This document shows positions 8,322 to 16,526 of a DNA stretch of 64,000 bases, piece by piece (position 1 is the stretch's first letter; each line of letters opens with the position of its first letter). The notes beneath the pieces are model-generated. The model saw nothing but the letters and a program-made list of their open reading frames with translations, had not been told where the DNA came from and searched no databases. This DNA is from DAOUBP01 sp964474695 (GTDB lineage: Bacteria > Chloroflexota > Anaerolineae > CG2-30-64-16). Both the position numbers and the translations under genes were made by a program. The stretch lies in the NCBI GenBank assembly GCA_964474695.1, contig CAYYTK010000022.1, positions 1-64,000 of the forward strand, read 5' to 3'.

Positions 8322-9234
8322 GGCCGGTCAGCCGCATACTCACATCCCAAACCCGGCGGCCCAGCTCGCGGTCCAGGGCTGGCGCCGCCGGGTTCTCATC
8401 GATCGTCAGGTGAAAGAAGCGGCCGCTTACGTGGGCCATCTCGGGCGCGGCGGCCAGGTAGTACAGGGCCTCCCCGGAAATGACCGGGTCCTTGAGGGTG
8501 TGCCAGATCACGTGGTTCTGGAACCACCTGTACAGCGGCCCGTTGTTCATGCCGATGTTCGTCCGCACATCCCCCGGATGCATGGCATTGATGGTGACGC
8601 CCGCGCCCTGCAGCCGATCGGCGAATTCCCATGTAGTCAGCAATTGGGCGATCTTGGAAGCGCCGTAGCTGCGGTAGCCGCCGTAGCGCCTGCGCTCCCA
8701 GCTCAGGTCATCCAGATCCAGGCCGCCGAACCTGTGGCCTTCGGAATTCACCTGGATGATGCGGGCGGGTGCGCTCTGCACCAGGCGTTCGAGCAGGAGG
8801 TGTGTCAGGAGAAACGGGGCGAGGTGATTCACACAGAACACCGTCTCGAAGCCCTCCCGGGTCAGGGTCCGGCTGGTCGAAAACAGCCCGGCCGAATTGA
8901 TCAGCACATCGATCCGGGGATAGTTTTCCAGGAGAGTCCCGGCTGCGCTGCGGACGGTTGCAAGATCGCTGAAATCCGCGACCACGCTATCGACCGCTGC
9001 GCCGGTGTGTGACAGGAGATCTCTCCGGACAGCCTCGGCTTTGCCGGGGTTCCGGCAGATCATCACGATATGGGCGTTGGCGCGGGCAAGACGCCTGACG
9101 GCTTCCAATCCCACGCCCGAGGTTGCCCCTGAGACGACACAGACCCGTCCGGCCATGGAAGCGGCCGTGGTCTTCTGGCTAGCCCGGCGGTTCTCAAGGA
9201 ACATGAGCTCATCCGGCATTCTGAACCTGGCCAT
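8305..9234 (-). CDS. Short-chain dehydrogenase, retinol-dehydrogenase-like
   Basis: A 309-residue SDR of the retinol-dehydrogenase/WWOX-like type. GATSGVG supplies the cofactor motif, NSAGLF the structural NAG-like motif, and YGASKIAQ the Tyr/Lys catalytic pair; VNHLAPFLLTHLL is characteristic of this subgroup. The chosen ATG has GAAGGAGG in front; a longer open frame extends upstream but overlaps the preceding gene. The SnoaL-like gene ends 11 bases upstream, so they form an operon. Confidence 0.85.
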   Translation of the reverse strand: MARFRMPDELMFLENRRASQKTTAASMAGRVCVVSGATSGVGLEAVRRLARANAHIVMICRNPGKAEAVRRDLLSHTGAAVDSVVADFSDLATVRSAAGTLLENYPRIDVLINSAGLFSTSRTLTREGFETVFCVNHLAPFLLTHLLLERLVQSAPARIIQVNSEGHRFGGLDLDDLSWERRRYGGYRSYGASKIAQLLTTWEFADRLQGAGVTINAMHPGDVRTNIGMNNGPLYRWFQNHVIWHTLKDPVISGEALYYLAAAPEMAHVSGRFFHLTIDENPAAPALDRELGRRVWDVSMRLTGLTPGP

Positions 9235-9245
9235 CGATCCTCCTT

Positions 9246-9740
9246 CTAGCCGAAGGTCTTGCGCATGAACTTGCGATAGCGCTTCTTGAGCAAGGGGATC
9301 CCGTCGAGAATGGCGCCCCACAAGTCATAATAGTCGCGCTGCGCGATGATCCTGCCATCCTCATGCAGGGTGAGTTTGGTGCTGCCATAAAGCGGGGTGG
9401 GGGGATACTTGGTGAACGCCATCGTCATGATCCAATCCATCAGGATCGTGTTGGCGTCTTGGGCAATGGCAAGGATCTCCATATGCAGGCTTTGACAACG
9501 CTGCGTCAGGCGTTCGCAGAGGCCGACGAATTCTTGTATGCCCTCGATGCGCTGGATTGAATCCTGGAAGACGATATCCGGGTGATAGTACGGATACAGG
9601 TGAGACCAATCAGGTTTCCCGCTGGTATTATAGGTTCGCGACCAAAGCTCCCTGACGGTGTTAACATCCAGTGTCCTAAGCTGACCGGCTTCAGCGTTCG
9701 CAATCGGGACGGAGCCGGGATCCTCCGTTTTTTCTTCCAT
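9246..9740 (-). CDS. SnoaL/NTF2-like fold protein
   Basis: A 164-residue single-domain protein. The segments PDWSHLYPYYHPDIVFQDS, IEGIQEFVGLCERL and WIMTMAFTKYPPTPLYGSTKLTLHEDG(R)I follow the alternating pattern of the NTF2/SnoaL cone fold, used for small-molecule isomerases, dehydratases and non-enzymatic binding proteins. The start at ATG 9740 has AGGTGG at a good distance; a GTG three codons upstream is part of that ribosome-binding sequence. It lies between photolyase and an SDR in the same direction. Activity cannot be inferred. Confidence 0.75.
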   Translation of the reverse strand: MEEKTEDPGSVPIANAEAGQLRTLDVNTVRELWSRTYNTSGKPDWSHLYPYYHPDIVFQDSIQRIEGIQEFVGLCERLTQRCQSLHMEILAIAQDANTILMDWIMTMAFTKYPPTPLYGSTKLTLHEDGRIIAQRDYYDLWGAILDGIPLLKKRYRKFMRKTFG

Positions 9741-9749
9741 ATGTCCCAC

Positions 9750-11174
9750 CTAACTTGTCTTTCTTGATTGTTGATAGGCTGCCAGTGCGCGCTCGCGCGC
9801 CCAGGCGTGATCGATAATCGGTGCGGGAGTGTCTTTGCCGATGATGCAGCCCGCCCGGCGCTGCTCATCCGGCGGCATCTGCCACGGCTGGTGGATGAAT
9901 TTAGCCGGCACGCGGGCCAGATCGGGCACCCAGCGGCGCACATATGCGCCGTCAGGATCGAATTTCAGCGCCTGCAAGATCGGATTGAAGACGCGGAAGT
10001 AGGGCGCGGCGTCCGTGCCGACGCCGGCAGTCCACTGCCAGCCGCCGTTGTTCGCCGCGGGTTCGGCATCAACCAGGTGCTGCATGAAGAACCGCTCACC
10101 CCAGCGCCAGTCTATCAGCAGGTCCTTCACCAGCACCGAGGCCGCGATCATGCGCGCCCGATTGTGCATCCAGCCGGTTTGCACGAGCTGGCGCATGGCC
10201 GCATCCACCACTCCGAATCCGGTGCGCCCCGCGCACCAGGCTGCGAAATCGGCCGGATCATTGGCCCACGGGATGCCCCGCAAATCCTCCCGGAACTCCT
10301 GTTCCAGGACGCCGGGAAAATGATGCAGGATCATCATGTAGAACTCGCGCCAGATCAGCTCGTTCAACCAGGTCTCGGCCCCGCGGCGCGCTTCCCCGTC
10401 GACCGCCCGCGCGGCGGCCTCCAACGCGGCCACTGCGGCCTGCTTGGCCGAGACCATCCCGAACCGCAGATAGGGTGACAGCGTCGATGTGCCGTCCCAA
10501 TCGAGCCGGTTGCGCCCCTCCGCATAGCGATAGATCGCCGCGGACCCACCCGCGGCGAAAGCGGCCAGCCGGCGCTGCGCCTCGGCCTCGCCCGGCGGGA
10601 AGGGCACGCCGGGGGACAATCCGGGCAGGTCGGGGATGGGCAGGCTGGCGAGATCGGCAGGAGGAGGCGATAGGCGTGCGGGCGCCGGCCGCAGGTTGCC
10701 GGCAGTGGGCAGCGGCAACGCCTTCCACGCGCGGCTGTAAGGGGTGAAGACCGTGTAGGGCGCGCCGTCGGCCTTCACCACCAGGTCGGCCGGCCGCACG
10801 GTGACGCCGGAGGCCAGGCGCAAAGGCAACTGCGCCGCGACCTCGGCATCGCGGGCGCGGGCGTAGGGCCAGGGGTCCGCCTCGGCGTAGACCGCCTGCG
10901 CGCCGGTCTCCGCGACGAGCCGCGCCAGCTCGACCAGGGGCGCGCCACGGCGCACGATGAGGCGGCTCCCGCAGGCACGCAGGTCCGCGTCCAGGCTCCT
11001 CAGCCCGCCGAGGAGGAACGCCACGCGCTTCTCGCTCACGTCCGGCGCTGCCAGCAGAGCCGGATCCAGGATGAAAACCGGGATGATGGCGCCGTGATCG
11101 GCCAGCGTCGCGGCCAGTGCGTCGTTGTCATGCAGGCGCAGATCGCGCCGCACCCACCAGATGGCTGTGTTCAT
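9750..11174 (-). CDS. phrB: Deoxyribodipyrimidine photolyase (cryptochrome/photolyase family)
   Basis: A 474-residue flavoprotein repairing UV-induced cyclobutane pyrimidine dimers with blue light. It begins with the antenna-domain signature WWVRRDLRLHDNDAL. The FAD/DNA-binding domain contains TWLNELIWREFYMMILHHFP, GRTGFGVVDAAMRQL and TGWMHNRARMIAASVLVKDLL, all diagnostic of class I photolyases, with the AEPAANNGGWQW segment near the end. The start is the ATG at 11174 (MNTAIWWVRRD); upstream in-frame codons are probably not translated. It is the first gene of a three-gene minus-strand run. Confidence 0.93.
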   Translation of the reverse strand: MNTAIWWVRRDLRLHDNDALAATLADHGAIIPVFILDPALLAAPDVSEKRVAFLLGGLRSLDADLRACGSRLIVRRGAPLVELARLVAETGAQAVYAEADPWPYARARDAEVAAQLPLRLASGVTVRPADLVVKADGAPYTVFTPYSRAWKALPLPTAGNLRPAPARLSPPPADLASLPIPDLPGLSPGVPFPPGEAEAQRRLAAFAAGGSAAIYRYAEGRNRLDWDGTSTLSPYLRFGMVSAKQAAVAALEAAARAVDGEARRGAETWLNELIWREFYMMILHHFPGVLEQEFREDLRGIPWANDPADFAAWCAGRTGFGVVDAAMRQLVQTGWMHNRARMIAASVLVKDLLIDWRWGERFFMQHLVDAEPAANNGGWQWTAGVGTDAAPYFRVFNPILQALKFDPDGAYVRRWVPDLARVPAKFIHQPWQMPPDEQRRAGCIIGKDTPAPIIDHAWARERALAAYQQSRKTS

Positions 11175-11238
11175 AGAGCAATCATACACGATGAGCGGCC
11201 CAAACGGGAAACAGCGAAAGCGTCTTGCGAACGCGCAA

Positions 11239-11272
11239 GGGCCGCCGTCTTTCGAGTGAGTGACGGCGGCCC
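11239..11272 (-). terminator. Hairpin downstream of the GH3 gene
   Basis: Perfect 11-base arms GGGCCGCCGTC and GACGGCGGCCC around a 12-base loop, 15 bases after the glycosidase stop and before the photolyase promoter region. No strong T-tract follows on either strand. Confidence 0.55.
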
Positions 11273-11286
11273 CCGGTGTTTGCGTG

Positions 11287-13446
11287 TTAGCGAACCGTTA
11301 CCGTAGCAGTGAGCGGGGTGTCCTCGCTGGAGTTACCGACGTAAACGGCGTAGTCCCCGGGCTTCACAACGAAACTCCGGGTGCAGTAGTCCCACACCGA
11401 CAGCGGGTGGTTGGTCGCGGCCGGGTCGATCACGATGCTGACCCGCTGCGACTCGCCGGGCTGCAGGTGGACCTTCTTGAAGCCGACGAGGCGCTTCGGC
11501 GGCTGGCCCGCGGCCGGGATGCCCAGGTAGACCTGCCCGACCTCGGCGCCGGCGACCGCGCCGGTGTTCTTGACGGTGAACTCGACTGTGATCGGCGTCG
11601 CGCCGTCGTTCTCAACGCCCGATACGGCTAGATCGGACAGCTCAAAGGTGGTGTACGACAGGCCGAAGCCGAACGGGAAGAGCGGCACGATGCCCTGCGA
11701 TTGGAACCAGCGGTAGCCGACCTTGAGGCCCTCGGTGTAGCGAATGACCGGGAAGCCGTTGCCTTCGTCAGTGCCGGGGTAGCGCACCGGGTCGTTGTAG
11801 TAGAGGGTGTCCTTCTCGGACGCCGGGTAGGTGGTCGGGACCTTGCCGCTCGGGTTCACAACGCCGAACACCAGGTCCGGGACGACGTGGCCATCCTCCG
11901 CGCCCTGGTTCCACGCTTCGAAGATGGCCGGGGCCTTGGCGATCCACGGCATCAGCACCGGCGAGCTGTCCTTCAGGACAACGACGGTGCGCGGGTTGAG
12001 GCCCAGCAGCGCGTCGAGCATGCGGTTCTGGTCGTCCGGCATGTCGGCGTTGGGGCGGTCGGCCCCCTCGGTGGCGACCACGCCGGCCATGATGATGACG
12101 GTGTCGGCCGCCTTCACGGCGGCGATGGCCTCGTCCAGGTTCGCCAGGTCCCTGGCCACGATGACCTGGCTGACGGTGGCGTCCGAGCCGAGGTCGCGCA
12201 GCACGTCCTGCATGCCCTCGAACGGCGGCACGGTGTAGAGCGGGTCGACCTTGGAGGAGCCGCCGCCGCCCTGGCAGGCCTCGCCGGCGTAGTAGTGCTG
12301 GCCGACGATCAGCACCTTGCCCGCCGTCTTCGGGTCCAGCGGCAGGAGTCCGCCCTCGTTCTTCAGCAGCACGGCGATCTGCTCACCGATCTTGCGCGAG
12401 ATGGCGCCGTGGCCGTAGGCATCGATCACCCCGGGGTTGTAGGGCCGCTCGAACTGGCCGAAGCGGAACATCTGCGTGAAACGGCGCACCAATGCCCGGT
12501 CGACCGTCTGGATCTCGAGGCTGTGGTCATAGAGTGCATTCTTGACGTTGGTCTCGTTGAGCCACTTGGCGTCGGGCATCTCGTGGTCCATGCCCGCGTT
12601 GAGCGACGCGGCGCACGAGCGGCAGGACCAGAAGTCGGACTGCACGTAGCCTTCGAAGCCCCACTCGTCGCGCAGGATGTCGTGGAGGGTGTAACGGCAT
12701 TCGGTGGCATAGACCCCGCGCACCCGGTTGTAGGCGCTCATGATGGCCGCGATCTTGGCGTCCTTGACGACCATCTCGTACGGCAGCAGGTAGAGCTCGC
12801 GCAGCACGTTCTCATCCACCTCGACGCTGGTGCGGAAACGCTCGTACTCCTGGTCGTTGACCACGTAGTGCTTGGCCATGGCGATCACGTCGTGCGCCTG
12901 GATGGCCTTGGTGACTTCGATGCCCATGATGCCGGAGAGGTAGGGGTCTTCGGAGAAGTATTCGAAGTTGCGGCCGGCGATCTCGGTGCGGTGCAGGCAG
13001 ACGCCCGGGCCTTCGAGCACGTGCTGGCCCAGGGTGGCGGCTTCGGAGCCGATGATGTCGCCGTACTTGTTGGCCAGCTCGGGGTCGAACCCTGCAGCCA
13101 GGCCGATCGACATCGGCAGGGCGGTGGCAGGCGGGCTGGGGGTGCCATCCCCCATGCCGACGCCGACGGGGCCGTTGGTGATGCGGAAGCGCGGGATGCC
13201 GAGCTCCTCGATGGCCTTGACGTGACGCTCGATGCGGATCTGGGCGGCGAGCCGGTCCATCTCCTCCTTGGTCGTTGCCTTTGCTGACAGGCCGTAGATG
13301 TCGATGGTCTCCATGTTGCCGTGGAGCTGCTGGATCTTCTGGTCTAGCGTCATAGCGGCAACGAGTTTTTCGGCGCGTTCACGGGGCGACAGGGATTTGT
13401 CCATCCACGGGAACGAAGCGGGGTCCTGGGCGGGGGCTGGGGTCAC
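11287..13446 (-). CDS. Glycoside hydrolase family 3, beta-glucosidase-like
   Basis: A 719-residue enzyme with the three GH3 parts: the TIM-barrel domain with AKHYVVNDQEYER and the nucleophile Asp in GYVQSDFWSC, the alpha/beta sandwich domain (VLLKNEGGLLPL, VIIMAGVVATEGADRPN), and a C-terminal fibronectin-III-like domain (VEFTVKNTGAVAGAEVGQVY). It probably cleaves beta-linked glucosides or xylosides. No signal peptide is seen, so it is likely cytosolic. GTG at 13446 is preferred over the ATG six codons upstream because the codons between them form an AAAGGAGG ribosome-binding site seven bases from the GTG. Confidence 0.9.
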   Translation of the reverse strand: MTPAPAQDPASFPWMDKSLSPRERAEKLVAAMTLDQKIQQLHGNMETIDIYGLSAKATTKEEMDRLAAQIRIERHVKAIEELGIPRFRITNGPVGVGMGDGTPSPPATALPMSIGLAAGFDPELANKYGDIIGSEAATLGQHVLEGPGVCLHRTEIAGRNFEYFSEDPYLSGIMGIEVTKAIQAHDVIAMAKHYVVNDQEYERFRTSVEVDENVLRELYLLPYEMVVKDAKIAAIMSAYNRVRGVYATECRYTLHDILRDEWGFEGYVQSDFWSCRSCAASLNAGMDHEMPDAKWLNETNVKNALYDHSLEIQTVDRALVRRFTQMFRFGQFERPYNPGVIDAYGHGAISRKIGEQIAVLLKNEGGLLPLDPKTAGKVLIVGQHYYAGEACQGGGGSSKVDPLYTVPPFEGMQDVLRDLGSDATVSQVIVARDLANLDEAIAAVKAADTVIIMAGVVATEGADRPNADMPDDQNRMLDALLGLNPRTVVVLKDSSPVLMPWIAKAPAIFEAWNQGAEDGHVVPDLVFGVVNPSGKVPTTYPASEKDTLYYNDPVRYPGTDEGNGFPVIRYTEGLKVGYRWFQSQGIVPLFPFGFGLSYTTFELSDLAVSGVENDGATPITVEFTVKNTGAVAGAEVGQVYLGIPAAGQPPKRLVGFKKVHLQPGESQRVSIVIDPAATNHPLSVWDYCTRSFVVKPGDYAVYVGNSSEDTPLTATVTVR

Positions 13447-13766
13447 AATTAAACCTCCTTTCATATTAGAAAGTTCAATAACCTAACTATATACCCAAAC
13501 CACGAATCTATTGTATGATGCGCATCACAAAAGGATCTCACACAGAATCGCATCGGCTGCCGCGTCTTCGATCGCCCCGACCGGGAGGGGGGCGCGCGGC
13601 GCCCTTACATGATCTCACGGCAGGCGGCGCTTCTGGATGAGCATGATCATGATCTTCACGCGATCACGGCCACTTGCTGTGTCCACAAATGATAGGTATA
13701 ATCTTGGTCAATCCCCGATGATGCGAGCAGCCATAACCCGGAGCCATACCTTGATAGGAGGGCGTC
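13447..13766. other. Divergent intergenic region with palindromes
   Basis: This 320-base region separates the GH3 gene (minus) from the C11 peptidase gene (plus). It holds a perfect 12-base palindrome TGATGCGCATCA at 13516-13527, upstream of the glycosidase, and a GATCATGATC-type palindromic stretch around 13640-13652. Both are operator-like. AT-rich sequence near 13486-13492 may be the minus-strand -10 region, but no convincing -35 box is seen. Confidence 0.4.
13674..13702 (+). promoter_or_regulatory. Sigma-70-type promoter of the C11-STAND-CHAT locus
   Basis: TTGCTG at 13674-13679, a spacer of exactly 17 bases and a perfect TATAAT at 13697-13702, 64 bases upstream of the peptidase ATG. Confidence 0.7.
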
Positions 13767-16403
13767 ATGAAAGGGTCGTCCAGGGCGATTCTTCTGCTGA
13801 GCTTGTCCGTCGCGTTTTCATTGTTGTGCGGACTTGCGTTGATGCTGTCTGTCCGGCCGCTGTCGGTGAAAGGTGATTCGCCGCCCGTCATCGAGGTCAC
13901 CAGCACGGCGTATGACGGGCCGGGGACCCTGCGGAGGGCGTTGTGGCAGGCCATCTCCGGCACAACGATTATCTTCGACCCCGCGGTCTTTCCTCCCACA
14001 TCTCCTCAAACCATCATCGTGACGCGAACCCTGCAGTTTTGGACCAACGGCGTGACCGTGGACGCCAGCAATGCCGGGGTCATTCTCGATGGCTCACAGG
14101 CCGGGCCGTCGATCAATGGCCTCGAGCTTTATTATGATCGATGCATCCTGCAAGGCCTGACCATCCGGAACTTCCCGAGCAGCGGCATCCAGATTGCACC
14201 AGGCGCGGACGAGAACACGATCGGCGGCGACCGCAACGCCGGCGCCGGCCCGAACGGCCAGGGGAACCTGATCGTCGGGAACGAGGTGGATGGGATCAAA
14301 ATCCAGGGCAGCCGCAACCGGGTGCAGGGTAACCTGATCGGCGTCGAGCGCGCGGGGCAGAGTGGGGCGGGCAATGCCGCATACGGCGTCAGCCTCACGA
14401 ACGGCGCTTCGGACAACGTCATTGGGAGCGCGGCAGCGCAGCGCGGCAACATCATCAGCGGTAACGGCCAGCATGGCGTCTACATCGGCGGCAGCGCCGC
14501 GGGCAACCAGGTCATCGGGAATCTGATCGGCGTGGGCTACGACGGGCTGAGCGACCGGGGTAACGGCGGCGCGGGGGTCTTCCTCGCGTCCGGCGCGCAC
14601 GACAGCCGCATCGGCGGTGCGGCGGCGGGCGCGGGCAACACGATCGCCCACAATCTCCACCACGGGGTCGTGATCTTCACCTGCGACGGCAACACGGTGG
14701 CGCGGAACACGATCCACAGCAATGGCGGGCAGGGCATCCGCCACGAGAGCACGTGCCTGGCGGCCCCCGTCGTCAAAGTCGCGTCTGTGGGCACGGACGA
14801 GAGCGTGACCGGGACGGCCGCGGCGGGCGCGGTGATCGACGTCTTTTCGGATGATGAGGATGAAGGACGTTCGTACGCGGGCAGCACCACCGCAGACAGC
14901 CAGGGGCATTTTTGGTTCACCGCCGCCGGCGCCTTCCGCTACACTAACGTGATGGCCACGTCCACCGATGCGGCAGGCAACACCTCGGAGCTCTCCGCAC
15001 CGGCCCACCTGGCGTGGACCATGCTGCTCTACGTCAACGGCGATAACGACCTGCAGGATCTCTTCCTGGAGGCGTTCGATGAACTGGCGGAGGCCGGGCC
15101 CGGCCCGCAAACGAACGTCCTGGCGCTGGTCGACGGCTATCAGGGTCCCCGCGGCGGCTCCGCGCTGTACGATATCACCCGGGGCGCATCCCCGCCGCTC
15201 ACGGAGACGGCGACGTTGACCCGCGAGGTGAACATGGGGGCCGGGCAGACGTTGGTGAATTTCGTGAACTGGGGCCGCGCGGTCGCGCCGGCGCGGCACA
15301 CCCTGCTGGCGATCATCGACCACGGCGGCGGCTGGACGGCCACCAGCACGGCGGTGCCGGGCGCGCTGCCACGTCGTGAAAACGACTTCATGGGCGGGAA
15401 CAGCGGCCTGAGCTGGGACTTCACCAGCGCGCACGATTACCTGGACAGCAGCAAGATGCGCGCGGCGCTGTCGGCGATTACCGGGGACGGCGCGCAGAAG
15501 CTGGATGTGCTCTTCTACGACGTCTGCCTGATGGGGATGGTGGAGGTCGCATACCAGATCCAGCCCTATGCGGACTACTTCATCTCGTCGCAGAACATCG
15601 GCTGGGCGCCGGTGGGGGAGGGCGGACGCTATGTGCGCGCCGTGCAGGGGATCGGCCCGGCAACGGCCCCCGCGCAAGTGGCGGAACTCCTGGTGCAGGC
15701 GTACGATGCGGGGTTCGCCGCGGAGGGGCGCCCGTTCACTGCTGCGGCCGTGGACCTGGCTTTGCTGCCGGGGGTGGTCGATGCGGCGGATGGGTTGGCC
15801 CGCGCGATCCTGAACACCTCGCCGCTGCCGGCCGCCGCGCTGCACCAGGCGTATGCCGCCAGCCAGAAGCTCGACTATGACACCGATTTCCGCATCGAGC
15901 CGGAGACGGATGGGATGGTGGATCTGTATGATTTCGCCGAGCACGCCGCGGCAGCCTTCACCCAACCGGCGATCGTCAGCCAGGCGCAGGGGCTGGTGAC
16001 CGCGCTCGATGCGGCGATTGTCGCGAGCCGCACCGTCAGCGGGCCGGCGTCGGTCGTCGGGGATGTGACCTGGGATCTCGAGGACGCGAATGCGCTTTCG
16101 ATTTTCCTGCCGTTGGGCGAGGACCTGATCCTGCCTATCACAATCACCACGAGTTCCCTGGCCGCGGTCGGACCGACGTCCTTCCGCTATCTGCACCTGC
16201 GCGAGCTGTACTCGTGCACGCAATTGCGGTTTGCCTGCGACACCCAGTGGGACGAGCTGATCGCGGCTTACTACGCTGCCTTGCCGGTCGCGAGCGCGGC
16301 GCGTGCGCCTGACACGCCGCTGGAAGGGCTTCTGGATCCCCGGTCGCCGGCGCAGAGAGGGCTGTGGCTGCCGTTGATAATGCGCAAACAGCCGGGCGGT
16401 TGA
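13767..16403 (+). CDS. Secreted clostripain-family (C11) cysteine peptidase with beta-helix repeats
   Basis: An 878-residue protein with a signal peptide or anchor (about 5-32). Residues about 90-330 hold repeated IxGNxIGV-type rungs (for example NRVQGNLIGVERAGQSG, NQVIGNLIGVGYDGLS) typical of right-handed parallel beta-helices, followed by an Ig-like segment (about 335-415). The C-terminal half is a C11 caspase-like domain: LLYVNGDNDLQ, His519 in IIDHGGGW and Cys587 in FYDVCLMGMVEVAYQI form the expected dyad. Export to the cell surface is likely. It precedes a STAND NTPase and a CHAT protease on the same strand; whether they act together is inference. Confidence 0.85.
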   Translation: MKGSSRAILLLSLSVAFSLLCGLALMLSVRPLSVKGDSPPVIEVTSTAYDGPGTLRRALWQAISGTTIIFDPAVFPPTSPQTIIVTRTLQFWTNGVTVDASNAGVILDGSQAGPSINGLELYYDRCILQGLTIRNFPSSGIQIAPGADENTIGGDRNAGAGPNGQGNLIVGNEVDGIKIQGSRNRVQGNLIGVERAGQSGAGNAAYGVSLTNGASDNVIGSAAAQRGNIISGNGQHGVYIGGSAAGNQVIGNLIGVGYDGLSDRGNGGAGVFLASGAHDSRIGGAAAGAGNTIAHNLHHGVVIFTCDGNTVARNTIHSNGGQGIRHESTCLAAPVVKVASVGTDESVTGTAAAGAVIDVFSDDEDEGRSYAGSTTADSQGHFWFTAAGAFRYTNVMATSTDAAGNTSELSAPAHLAWTMLLYVNGDNDLQDLFLEAFDELAEAGPGPQTNVLALVDGYQGPRGGSALYDITRGASPPLTETATLTREVNMGAGQTLVNFVNWGRAVAPARHTLLAIIDHGGGWTATSTAVPGALPRRENDFMGGNSGLSWDFTSAHDYLDSSKMRAALSAITGDGAQKLDVLFYDVCLMGMVEVAYQIQPYADYFISSQNIGWAPVGEGGRYVRAVQGIGPATAPAQVAELLVQAYDAGFAAEGRPFTAAAVDLALLPGVVDAADGLARAILNTSPLPAAALHQAYAASQKLDYDTDFRIEPETDGMVDLYDFAEHAAAAFTQPAIVSQAQGLVTALDAAIVASRTVSGPASVVGDVTWDLEDANALSIFLPLGEDLILPITITTSSLAAVGPTSFRYLHLRELYSCTQLRFACDTQWDELIAAYYAALPVASAARAPDTPLEGLLDPRSPAQRGLWLPLIMRKQPGG

Positions 16404-16422
16404 AACCGCGGCAACCGTTGCG

Positions 16423-16490
16423 AAGTCGGCGGCGACTGCGGTGAGTCGGCGGAGGCCGACTTGGCAGCGGTAGCTGCGACTTGCAGTCGC
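16423..16490 (+). repeat. Short palindromic intergenic repeat
   Basis: AAGTCGGC (16423-16430) is mirrored by GCCGACTT (16455-16462), and GCGACT-TGC-AGTCGC forms a second hairpin at 16476-16490. It resembles a REP-type element and could also weaken transcription from the C11 gene into the STAND gene. Confidence 0.5.
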
Positions 16491-16526
16491 CGGACGCAGG
16501 GGGACCCACCGCACAGGAGGAAGGCA

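Noticed and set aside
11701..13287. Open frame of 528 codons on the plus strand
   Set aside because: Antisense to the GH3 gene, which has clear motifs; the translation shows no recognisable domain.
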